Origin: Ulota crispa
Lineage: Eukaryota; Streptophyta; Bryopsida; Orthotrichales; Orthotrichaceae
Assembly (NCBI GenBank): GCA_963920765.1
Contig: OY987243.1
Span: forward strand, 26,655,419-26,719,418
DNA: 64,000 nucleotides
Reading direction: 5' to 3'
In this document: positions 43,739 through 58,420 of the stretch, piece by piece
How the letters are laid out: each line of letters starts with the position of its first letter
How positions within the stretch are numbered: the first letter of the stretch is position 1
Position numbers and translations under genes: made by a program
Notes under the pieces: generated by a model
What the model was told of the DNA's origin: nothing
Database searches by the model: none
Seen by the model: only the letters and a program-made list of their open reading frames with translations

Positions 43739-44599
43739 AAGGTAGGAGCACCCATAAGGGTCAGTTTACGGGTTTTGAATATGATGAGTATTAATAAACA
43801 GCTAGCAACTTATAGGATCCTATTAGGAACAAAAAAATAATGAGTTTGCACATTCAAATGCATTATTTGGATCTTGTGAGAATAAGTTGTGAATTTTTAA
43901 AGAGCAAACTGACATTGCACCCATAACCAACAATAAGATTTCATGTTCACATGTTGTACAGTACCCAAAAGAAAGAGTACATAAGTCCCTCTCATGGCAT
44001 CCATAAAAGTTGGTATAACAAAGAATATAATTGGAATTTTATCCTCAAATTTTTTGTATGTGAACCTTGTGCAATCATGATCAAGCATACCAAATTTCAG
44101 TTACTAAAAACCAAAATTCTATTTTTGGTAAATTGTTTTGTGTCAAAATTATGGTTTTACAAGAAAATTGATTAAAAAAATTTGGTGGTGAATTTTTGAG
44201 ATTTGGTTGCATGGATATGTAGGAGACATCCATTTGCACATCTTTGTTTCAAACAAACATTTCCAAAAAAATTCAAATTTTTTTCTATAGAGATTTTCAT
44301 GTTAGGGTGATTATGATCAAATTTAGTAAAATATATATTTCTTTATGGAAATTAATTTTTGTTAATTGACTCATACATTGTGATTAAATTTGTACCTTTA
44401 AACATGATGATATGTTTATTTTGCCAAAAACTAATTTATTTATAGTACAAACTTCTTTGAATCCTATAGGAGGGACTTGTGTACTCTTTCTTTATGGTAC
44501 TCTACATCCTTGTAATTACATCTATTCATTTCCACAGATTTTTCAAGATTTAGAGGTGACGGTTATGGGGACACTAACGCTTATGGGTGTTCCTAGCTT
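43739..44599. repeat. TIR element B copy split by a nested element
   Basis: Ends AAGGTAGGAGCACCCATAAG and CTTATGGGTGTTCCTAGCTT. The interior follows 17017-17314 up to TTCACATGTTGTACA (43960), then resumes at TACATCCTTGTAATTACATC (44503). The 540 bp between is a second element with its own inverted ends. Confidence 0.85.
43961..44500. repeat. Nested TIR element with probable 6-bp target duplication
   Basis: Inverted ends GTACCCAAAAGAAAGAGTAC (then ATAAGTCCCTC) and GTACTCTTTCTTTATGGTAC (preceded by GAGGGACTTGT). It is flanked by TGTACA on the left and TCTACA on the right, while uninterrupted B copies have a single TTGTACATCC at this site. That supports a 6-bp duplication with one later mutation. 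No ORF for a transposase. Confidence 0.8.
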
Positions 44600-44632
44600 A
44601 AAGGTAAATTTAGCTCCTTGATTGGGAAGGAT

Positions 44633-44940
44633 TAAGGTAAGAGGCTCTAATTTGGAGCAGGCTCTAAAATGTACTCCATTTGTACATGTTGTATTTTGTA
44701 GCCTTTCAACAATGCACATGCCATGTACATTTGAGGAGGTGCTCCATTTTAGAGCCCTATGGCCTTTCCACTTCAAAATTTCATAACTAATTTCATAAAG
44801 TTTCAAAAAATATGAAACAACTTGGATTAGATACTTCTTATCTTTTTAGGAAAATTTACTGAAAAATATTTCAAGAAGTTTCACCAACCCAAAATTCAGC
44901 TTCAGCCCTTAGATGCTCCATTTATGAGCCTCCTACCTTA
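44633..44940. repeat. TIR element O, copy 2
   Basis: Ends TAAGGTAAGAGGCTCTAATT and ATTTATGAGCCTCCTACCTTA are inverted, with GGAGC/GCTCC steps inward. It starts 33 bp after the end of the split B element. A degenerate reverse copy is at 32240-32560. Confidence 0.65.
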
Positions 44941-44941
44941 G

Positions 44942-45013
44942 TGGGCTTGCCCATCCCTATCCCTATCTTTGCTCCCACTTCATCCCAAGGGGATAGGGAT
45001 AGGGAAGCCCATG
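44942..45013. repeat. Short GC-rich inverted repeat
   Basis: GGGCTTGCCCATCCCTATCC (then CTATC) and GATAGGGATAGGGAAGCCC form a 20-bp-plus hairpin stem with a short loop, immediately after element O. Possibly a very small foldback element. Confidence 0.6.
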
Positions 45014-45870
45014 GTGGTGATGCTCTAATTCCGTGTGTACCTACCACCGTGATTTCCAAGAGCTATTCTACGAAATGGCGGGTCCTTACCATGTTAACAC
45101 CTTTGTTCCCACTTTGTGTTCCCATATATGATTTTTCTATAGTTAGGCCAATTGGCTTGATGTGAAACTGTGAAATCTGATTTTTTTTGTAAGTCAACTG
45201 TAGTAGTGTGTACTTTAATATCTGTTTAGCTTTTAAAAAGCAAAAATTAAATGGACCTTTTTTTAATTTAGCCACATTTGGGAGCACGGGCCCCACTATA
45301 TTACACGACACGTGTCCCTAAAGAACCTGGTACACTACATGAACGTATTTGTGGGGCCAGGGTGCAAATGGTGCCGTAAAACGTTAAGTTTTTAGGAGAT
45401 TTACCGCCGCGAATTTGAATTGGACAAAAATTTGAATTAATATTAGAGGTATGAGTAAGGGCTACTTCTTATTAGAGCCTTTATGTTAGACCTTCATTGT
45501 TGGCGCCGTTTATAGGCTGCTTTACACTAAGAGTGAAGGCCATGAAAATTTGGGGTTATTTTAATCACAATTTTAGCCCAAATGGTCTCAAGAACAGTCC
45601 CAAATGTTTGTTATATTATGAGTATAATGGAAATCAATTCTCTTGTATCTAACCTTTGAATGTTTGAGTTTGTTGTTGTGACCAATACAATATGAAGTAT
45701 TTTTCTGTATTTGGAATATATTCATACCTTTACCATATTTGAGATCAACAAAGAAGTTGGAATGTAGATCAATGCAATTCTAGTGAGCTATTCAAGATCC
45801 CAAATTTAAACTTCTTCCTAGTAGCAAATGTCAATTATATAGCGGCATATATGGTATGCCCTATGGTTGT

Positions 45871-45964
45871 TTAACCCTTAAGCGTTGGGGGGGTCACCGT
45901 GGATACACGGCCCCTTTTATATGAACATGGACGTTTTTTGTCCCTCTGGTCCTTTAGGGGTTAA
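45871..45964. repeat. 94-bp miniature element with TTAACCCTTAAGCG ends
   Basis: Starts TTAACCCTTAAGCGTTGG and ends GGTCCTTTAGGGGTTAA, with a GC-rich middle. It is the smallest unit in the window carrying the TTAACCC...AAGCG terminal signature. Confidence 0.5.
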
Positions 45965-47052
45965 GGGCTAAAGGTTGTAAGGCCAAAAATTTGTGGGCAC
46001 TAAAACAAGTTTTGAAATTTTTAGGAAAAAACAAATTAAAAAAAAGAAAAAAAGAAAAAGGAGAGGCATTGATATTTTTATTCCATCTTGTGGTGTTGAT
46101 CATCTCATAAGAATGTATTTTTCTATTCATATAATTATATTTTAATAAAATTAAACAATGGTCCTATGGCCAAGAAACTTAGAAAACTAAAAATCAAATG
46201 TTTCCACTTTGGCCCTTACAAATACATGGTTGCAAAACACCAATTCTCCTACCAGTTCTCCTGAATGCAATTAGATTTAGTAAAACTCTGATCAAATTTT
46301 GTTTTATGGCTACAAAACAAAATGTAAATACCATATTATTATTTTCTGGATTTTTAGTTCATTTAGCAATGTTTTATTTTAGCTCATTTGAGGCACTAGA
46401 GGCAATTATGAGAATCATATTTGGGATCGTTGCTTACACCTATCTCTACAAGTCATTATTTGGTGTTAGGTTTCAAAATTCTGTTTGGGTGAGTTTCCAA
46501 TTTGAAATGTTCAAAAAGATATGAGAAGTAATTACTTGGATTTGGCTTTGAAGTAGGTGTTATACTTTGTACTTGGAGCAACGTTTTGCTTTTGTGGTGC
46601 CAAGATTTTCAAAAGAAAGTGTTCCTATAGGCACTTCTTAATGAAACTTGGGACTTGGGATTTAGTGTAAACGTACATGTTTCTAGTTTTTGATGTCTCA
46701 ACACATGTTTTGACAATTTAGTGAGAGTTGAAAATGAGAACAATAGTGTACAAACTAACCTTGAAATGTGCCTTTTGTTGTTGTTAGAGGTACTACACTA
46801 GGGAGTTGAAATTTGGGCATAAAATTGCAAAAAGTGAAGAAAAAAAGCACATATGGCGAGACATATGGCAAATTGTCAAAGTCGAGGACACTTCAAATTG
46901 AAGACATAAACCTTTTGGAACTAAACATGAAACCAAAAAAAAAGACAACATAAAATGTAAAGCACCAAACCAAAACTGCCACTTGTAAACTTAAATATGG
47001 TTTGTTGTGATACTAGGGATTTGTTGTAGTCAAGGGACAAAATTAATTTCAA

Positions 47053-47300
47053 TAACACCATGATATTTGTTAATGTAGGAAAATCCAACCAAATTTTGGG
47101 ATTCTTGAATTTTGCTTTTGTAAGAGTATTTTGGTGATTTGGAGTGAATTATATGATGATTTCTCAAAATCTTAAATTAATGACGAAAATTCTTGAAGTA
47201 ATTATCATAAAATTCATTCTAGATCACCAAAATACTTGTACAAATGCAAAACTCAAAAATCTCAAAATTAATTATTTTTTTCCAAATTAACAAGTACTAG
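47053..47300. repeat. TIR element A copy
   Basis: Starts TAACACCATGATATTTGTTA and ends TTTTTCCAAATTAACAAGTA. The interior has the TTTTGGTGATTTGGAGTGAA / ATTCATTCTAGATCACCAAAA palindromic plan also seen at 3815 and 4808. Confidence 0.7.
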
Positions 47301-49198
47301 TTTATAATGCAATATAAACAAGAACTTCTTAACTTTGCTTTCATGTTTAAGAAAATTCATATTCATTTCACAAAAGATCTTGGTTTTCTCATCGTAGGAA
47401 TTTTCCAGATCCCTTGTTATGGATAACAAATAAAATGAATTAAAAGGGGTAGCAAAAACAACATTTTCAAATAACTTATTGTTTCTCTACAAAGGGTATA
47501 CCTCTTATTCTACCAAAACAACACCTTACAAAGTCATTCTTTCCAAGGAACAATAAAAGAAACATTTCCTAAAATTTCAATTCAATCATTGGCTATAACC
47601 CTCAAGGTAAGAAAAACACTTGTGACCTTGACAAATATTGCTTGAAATTGCAAACAAAGTAGTTTGCAATTTAGACAACAAAATTAGTAATCTGACTAGT
47701 AGCCCAGACTATAAGCTTCATCCCCAAAAAAATATGAAAAAGTTATGCAAAAGCAAAAATTTATCTTCAAACCATATGAATTTGAAGCATTTGGGGGTAA
47801 ACATTAACACACACAAAAACAAACTAAAAAATCATTCCAAAACAAAAACTTTCCTTTGTAGTCAATTTTTTTTCTTTTTCTAATCACGATTTTCAGTAAA
47901 TCAGCAGTTCCAAAGCATGGGTTTAACCAGTATTTTGCACTTCAAATCATGAAAATTTTAACTAATAATTCAGACTCATATTTGCATACGTATTTGCTTA
48001 TTGACTAATCATATTGCAAATTTTATTTAATGAATTTATATTACTATTGAATAGGTTTCCAAATCTTCATTAAGATTAGGTGGACCAAATATTACAAGCT
48101 CCACCAAAAAAATGTTTTGAACTCATTCGTAGGGTATAGAGGTGAAAGTTGAATGGAGGAGAGGACTTCTTTGGTTATTACATGTGGCTTCTTATGAGAG
48201 AAAACCTAAAAGTCGATTTGTTGTCTTTGGCATGAAGTCTAGTAATCTAAAAGTTATGACGAGAAAGGTATAAAAGTAGCTCCAAGCAAATTTACACTTA
48301 AATGATAGTATTTCCAAAATGCTAGATATTTCCAAAAATTCAGCTTTTGAGCAATTTTTTTGAAAATCCTAAAGGTAAGTGGTTGTCCTTAAAAATAGGG
48401 TTTATATGTTCTTAAACTTGAAGTTAAACTCCCTCTTCAGCTCTCAATTTTGACAACCCCTATCATTGACTTTACCAATTTCATTGGCATGATGATTGTG
48501 TTACTAGCAAGTGCTTTATTGCTACATACAATTTGAATGGCATTAAGAAAATTCAAGCAAGATTCAAGCATTACCTTGATTTATGTCTGCATTACATTTA
48601 AGATGCAAACCCTTCGTTGTGAAAACATTGAAATCAAAATTTATAAGGTAATAAGACAAGCATTGTCTTCACAAAATAAGGATGGCTTTTTTTTACATTT
48701 GGTTGTGTTCGGCAATTCATTTTTGCTTTACCTTTGAGGGGTTTGCATCTTTTGCTCTCCAAGTTTATTTGCTAAAAGTTGACATACATCTTTGACAAAA
48801 TTATCAAAATTCTTGTCTCTGACCCTTGCTCATCTCATGTTGTATAAATAGTTAATTGATCCAGCACCAAATAGACTTTAGGATAAAGTTTATTAAACTT
48901 AAAATAGGCAGAAAACTCAAGGCCATTGCTTCACAGTAGCCATGAGCGACATGAGTATATTGAGACGCCCAAAACTCTTATCATTCAAGTTTGACACATG
49001 TCAAAAACCCTTGTTTGATAAGGATGCGGATATCCTTGGTATGCACTCATGGCAATGACTTTCATATGCGTGTTTTTTAAAGAAATATTGGCCCTTTCTT
49101 AGCCAACAAACATGCACCTACATTAAGTCTACTTACTAAGGTTGCAAAAAGTGACAGATGGAGACTCATAGGCAAGCATTTGCAAATATCGGGATTAA

Positions 49199-50824
49199 GT
49201 TTAACCCCTAAACTACCAAGGCCATTTTCTGCCAAAAACCACTCAAAACTGTCCCTATTGTTACGTTCATCAAAAATGTCAACAAAATGTTGCTCTTGAA
49301 AATCTAACCATAGGATCTTGTAATGCATTTATAAAAGAAGTGGTAAAAATTTCGTGACATTTGACTGAACAGATTGAAAATTATGAGCATTTGAAGGGAA
49401 AAGTTTTTATTTTTTTTATTTTTTTTCCATTGTGCTCAAAAAATTCAAATGGCTTTGACTGACATTTGCTGATTTTCTTTGCACAACAGACCTTGATGTT
49501 GTAACTTTGTCTTATAGGTAATCAAGTTAGACCTTTGTACACCAATTTTCAAGGCAATCAAAGATATGAAACACATCTTAAAAAATATTGCAATGCCACC
49601 ATATGACAAGTTTTGCAAATACACTATGACATTTTTGAGTGAAGTTTCCCACCACATGTTTTTAGATATGGAAAATCCAAACGGTGTGTTTGAAGATGAA
49701 CATGTACTTCAAGGTGATTGCAAGAATGACTTGTACTACATTCTGTACCCCCCCCCCCACCTTCTGCGGCTTGTTTTTTGCTTGTAACTTTTGCAAAAGA
49801 AGTCATACCGACTTGTCCTTTTAGGGTAACGTGAACATGCAAGTTATTGACGTTCAGTGATTTTTTGGTGTTTTTAAAATTATTTTGCTATTTTTAAGTA
49901 GCCCCCAAATAGGTGTCTACCTTGACCATTTTGGGGGTTTTTAGTTCTATTTTGGGTCCAAAAAAAGCATTTCTAGGGCTATAAATCAGGGATGTTGTTT
50001 ATGGAGCATGCTTACATGCATGTATAGAAGGGTTTTACAAAATTATAAATTCCATGGCATCTACATTGTTTCAAAGTGGGCATCCCATCTCCCTTCATTG
50101 GCAAAATATGAAGAAATTCCTTAGCAAAGAAATTGTACCATGTGAATGTGTTTAATGGGTTCTCAAATGGCCATTTTTTTTTTTTTTTTGAATTATATTA
50201 CTATTTTCTAAAAAGCAAGAAAGAAATTGGCTTTTTGTTGGTGATTTTGTTTTGAGCATAACTTTTAGAATAAAAAATTTCTAGGTTTGAATTTTCATGA
50301 GTATGCTATTTTAAGTGCTTTACAAATTGTCCATATTTAATTTTATTTAAAAAAATCAAAAGCTCATATTACTACATAGTAATACCAATTTTAAGGGTGT
50401 TTGAGACAAAACTGGCAGGTCATTCTTGCAACTACCCTTCACATGTCAAAAAAAAAGTTAAAAACCTCAAAAATTCTAAAATTTAGAAGCTCCCAAAGCC
50501 CAATCTGACCTCCTAATTGGAAATGAAATGGGAATAATGGGGACCATCAAAGCAACATGTGGCAATCCCTCCTTGCTCCCCCTCCTCCAAAGTCAATAAT
50601 TTTTCCCTTGCCCAAGCTACCCCTCAAATTGCTTTTGGCCAAAAAAAAACCTATAACTTGTGAACTGTGTGACATAATCACATAATTTTTTGCATCCCAC
50701 AAACCTTATACATTCCAACACACTCATAAAAAGTTTCAAAAAATCATGTTAAAAATTGAGGTCACAAGAGCCTACCCAAAATCCCAAAAGTCCCTCAAGG
50801 GGACTTTGGGGCTTTAGGGGTCAA
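49199..50824. repeat. Large composite element related to the insert in element G
   Basis: The right part, about 49745-50440, matches in inverted orientation the insert at 22838-23541 (shared AGCCCCCAAATAGGTGTCTA). The outer limits are suggested by GTTTAACCCCTAAACTACC at 49199 and GGGGCTTTAGGGGTCAA near 50824, an imperfect inverted pair. About 1.6 kb with no ORF of interest. Boundaries are tentative. Confidence 0.45.
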
Positions 50825-50863
50825 CAAATGTGCTTAATCCTTCAAAAAATGGAGTGGTTGACC

Positions 50864-51563
50864 TTTAACCTCTAAGCACCCAAGTCAATTTCACCAAAAT
50901 TAAGGTTTAGGTTTAGAGAGACTTACAACTTTGATGCATTGTATCTCAATCATTTGGATGATTTGCAAAAAGTGACCATTAAAAACATTGAGACACCTAC
51001 TTAGAAAACGACTTGCAAAATTTGAGAACAATTGTTTATGAGAGATGGGAGATTATAACACTTGATCCAACAACATGTGACTGCAATCTCAATTTTTGGC
51101 ATACTCTAAGAGCCCTTAATTCACCTCAAATTTTGTGAGTAATAAGATTAGATGTGTATACATACACTTTCAAATTATTGTAGATTGTATGTCTTTGGAT
51201 GTTTGAGTTTTGAGGTTTCAAAATGCTCTAGCACATAAAACAGTGAATAACACAATTGGTGGGAGTTACTACAACAAAGGTTTAGACCATACTCAAACCT
51301 TTGTAAGCAAATTCTTGCCACTACAAAGAAGCTTGCAAAGGACATTAACTCTTTGCAACTTGTAAAATATGTTTACCACCTTGCATTGTATGGTGCTCCA
51401 CCCAATTGAGGCTCCAAGCACTTGTATAATGTTTGGCTTGCCTTACCGTTACTAACTTGCATGAACCACTTAAATGCCTTGATAATTGTGGTTTAGAGCA
51501 AGGTCACAAAATTCAATCGCTGTGTGAGGATATTTCTAGTCATGTTGGGCATTTAGGGGATAA
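50864..51563. repeat. TIR element G, uninterrupted copy
   Basis: Begins TTTAACCTCTAAGCACC and ends GGGCATTTAGGGGATAAA. Collinear with the outer parts of 22236-23740 (shared AACTTTGATGCATTGTATCT). 700 bp without the insert, so it serves as the empty reference for that copy. Confidence 0.6.
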
Positions 51564-52970
51564 ATGACAAAGCTTATGACTTATAATCAAACTTCAAAAT
51601 CTTTCAATATGCATAGATTTTTTGCAAGTAAATTTGGTTTACATACTTCTATTTTGTGTTTTGAAGGTAAAATCACAAGTCTTCAAGAACTCAAAAAGTT
51701 GTAGATTTCGTTATGTGAAAATTTTGATATTATTATGAACTATTATCAAGGAAGTAAAAAGACTCGTATCAAATACAGAAGTATCTATGAAAAGATTAAA
51801 ACCTCCATCAAAAGTGTGTACTACGATGTAAAACATTTTGGCACATACCAGATTTCCAAGTCATACCAAGATCAGAAAATTGATACCCCCTTCGTTTACA
51901 AACCTAAAGTTCACACTATTAATTAGCTGTACTCAAGTCAAAAGAAAAAATTCATTAAATCGATTCAAAATCTAAAATTGATAAACAATAACCTAGAGCT
52001 CAAAACTCAAGCAAAGAGATAAGAGTTGCTAAGTACACTTTAAAAAATGCATGTTTTAGCCATGTATTTTACATTATTATGTGTAAAAAGATTGTACAAG
52101 TTTCTCAATGGAGAACTTTCCATAAACAAGAGCTGGACACTCACTCAATGAAACTCTTCCCAATTCGGACGAAGATCGTCCATTATCAGTAAGAAGCCAT
52201 ATTAAAATAATCATAAGCCACTTCGTGGTATCAGCGCCCTTTAAGGGTCAACTAAGAGTTCATAAGTGTAAGAAGGAAGAGCAGAAAACAATTGACATAT
52301 AAGTGGGTACACCACTTGACAATCCACATGTAGGTGTGAAATATCAAGTGTCATTTCATCCAGCAGAAATGGTATTTACTACCAAGTCCCCCCCCAAAAA
52401 AATCACGAGCACGCCTAAAGGACTCGAAATGAAATAAATTCAAATTGTGGCAGGCTACAGCATGAAAATAGAGAGAGTGGTGATTAGGGTACCTCAACGA
52501 GTGCACACATGGAGGTCAATGAAGTAGTATTGGTTTCCTCCAAAACCCCATATTGAGACCCTGCTTTGAGCCTATGTTCACCTTGAATCAATGTTAAAAA
52601 TCTACGTAATTTGGTATGTACCTACAGGGTGCCCAACTATTCTTTCTCTACATACAACATTTGTGGACCTCATATTCGAATCCACAGCCAGTAGTACAAG
52701 AAGAAGAGGGGCCCATAAACAGAGCTGGGAAATCATCGAAACAAAAAACTCAACACGGTTGCTGCTGACGTGATTCATTTACTGCTGCTACCTAACCCAC
52801 ATTGTGCAAAAGGATGCTCCCTAATCAGCAGCCCTCCTACTAGCAGGAGCCTCCTAACAACCTCACTGTAGGAGCTCTAGTTATCATCCCCACTAGAACG
52901 CACCTATCTGTCTGTGCTGTCCACGACATCGACCAGGAAAGGGTTAAGACTGGCAGGTCCATGCCATGAG

Positions 52971-56748
<3,778 letters not shown>

Positions 56749-57650
56749 ATTCTGCAAACGCTGGACACTCGATCAGCATCCTCGTACACTACACACACAT
56801 CCGTGAACTACGCCACAGACGAATTATACATGAAGGCAATAGCTTGCACGCAACAAACCAAGCCTAAACATAAAGGCACTTCGTATAATCGTACAAGCTA
56901 AGGCATTCCTCTCTTGAAACCCTGATTGAAAGAAAAAATGCATTCAAAAATAGACATGATCAAACCATTCATCCTTCCCAATGACCGATAGGAACAGAAA
57001 AAAAAACTACTATTAACAGCACCGTCGCCACTACATTCGCTAAACTCAATGACACGACAAGTTAAAGCCACAGAATGAGAGGCTGAAAGTTGCAAAAAGG
57101 AAAAAAACAAGAGCTGCCAATCATGATCAACACTCGCGATCTACAACAAACTTATTACATCCCTAATCCCGTGATCAATAACCACCAATACATTCAGCCA
57201 GCTGTCCAAAAAAGGGCATCGAAACCCTCGCCAGAGTGAAATCTAACCCTTGCTTTTTTCCCGCAGTTACGACGAGAGCTGAGAGATCAGTGGACGGCAA
57301 GATCTACTACATATCAGCAACGAGAAATCTTCTCATTCCAAGCCCGTCCTAAGACAGTTTCGTACTCCCAAGAAGAGTCTTCCAAGAAAACGCCAGCCAC
57401 AACAACAACAAAAAAAAATACTGGCGCACCGTCCACCGAATCGCCACAAATCGGCTCAAAATCCACTCAAGCGTAACATTCCTAGCACATAAAAGAGAAA
57501 AGCAAACGCCAATCGAAAGAGAGAGAGGGCCACAATCACGGACTTTCTCCGCGAATCAGCTGGCTGCATCCAGGCTTCCCCGGAACCGCGTCCGACGGTC
57601 GCCGCGGACCGCTCACGATCCCCGTGCTGCTCACAAATGCGCATGCATTA
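56749..57650 (-). promoter_or_regulatory. Leader and promoter region of the MAP kinase
   Basis: Directly upstream of the start codon is an acceptor-like TTTGCAG|AATATG, so the leader is probably spliced. The stretch near 57430-57650 is GC-richer with a CT-rich run on the sense strand (GAGAGAGAGGG on plus) and may contain the first non-coding exon. The remainder is AT-rich intron-like DNA. The TSS cannot be placed from sequence alone. Confidence 0.4.
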
Positions 57651-58420
57651 CAACTGCGACAAAGCCGACGACGACGACGACGAAGACGATACTAACGCTG
57701 CTGCTGATGAAGGCTGACACTGCTGTTGTTGCCCTAGCACGCGTCGCAGAACCGGTCTCATTCCCGAAGAACGCACGCTCTTTGAACCTCGCCAACCTCG
57801 TCTTGGTGTCGCTGCTGCTGTCTCGACGAGCACTACGAGTAGTAACACGGAGAAGCTCCACGATGGCGATGGCGATGGCGAGTGCGAGGAACAATGGGAA
57901 TGCCAGGCAGCGGCAAGGAACCCCTGTTCAAGGACGAGGCAAGCCCAAGTCCACGAGACAGGCCTTGTCCTGTTGCCTCCCTCCCCTGCTTCTCTTGCTT
58001 CGGCCCGAGCCTCGTCGGGTTGGGCTTGGATTGGCACCGGGTCTGGTCGGGTTGGGCTTGGCTCGGCCCTGGCCTGGTCGGGTTGGGCTTGGCTCGGCCC
58101 GGGTCTGGTCGGGCTGGGGCCCTGGGCTTGGCTCGGCGAGCATCGGTGTTTCTCTGCCTGGAGGTTCGAAGAAATTCCTGGCTCCGAACTTGAACTTATT
58201 GAAGAGCCGGGAAATGGTGAGTTGTTGCGGATACCAATCGGGTATCGATTGGGTTGACCTCACGCGGCGCCGGACTGTCCGGGTATTGAGTATGCCGCGG
58301 TGCCTTTGCTATGGCTACGGGTGGGTAAAGTGCTCCGGAGATTGCGCACGTGTATTCTATTTAGTTTTTTACCGCATTAATGTTTTGGAACCCCGGCCTA
58401 GTGAGGAATGAGGATAGTAT
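57651..58420. other. GC-rich segment with no recognised gene
   Basis: Includes trinucleotide runs (GACGACGACGACGAAG near 57667, GCGATGGCGATGGCG near 57864) and the tandem repeat listed next. Long ORFs exist on both strands but overlap each other and lack any known domain. It most likely belongs to the upstream region of the MAP kinase. Confidence 0.4.
58010..58140. repeat. GC-rich tandem repeat, about 32-bp units
   Basis: The motif GGTCGGGTTGGGCTTGGCTC followed by GGCCCTGGCCT recurs three to four times with changes. It keeps frames open on both strands (VGLGLARPW- or PNPTRPGQGRAK-like peptides), the usual effect of a GC-rich repeat. Confidence 0.75.

Larger units (their letters stand above)
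39990..52970. other. 13-kb gene-free, element-rich interval
   Basis: No ORF with recognisable homology and no RNA gene seen. TIR elements listed separately cover a good part. Unexplained stretches such as 39990-41500, 41765-42480, 43178-43738, 45014-45870, 45965-47050, 47301-49198 and 51564-52970 are AT-rich, with single-copy texture or fragments of the same families. The part from 52450 to 52970 is likely 3' UTR and flank of the MAP kinase. Confidence 0.6.

Noticed and set aside
7549..51563. Element tips such as TTAACCCCTAA as telomeric repeats
   Set aside because: They resemble CCCTAAA only over a few bases, occur once per element end in inverted pairs and never in tandem.
57648..58411. 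ORFs of up to 234 codons in the GC-rich segment
   Set aside because: High GC and repeats reduce stop codons on both strands; the peptides are low complexity and overlap.
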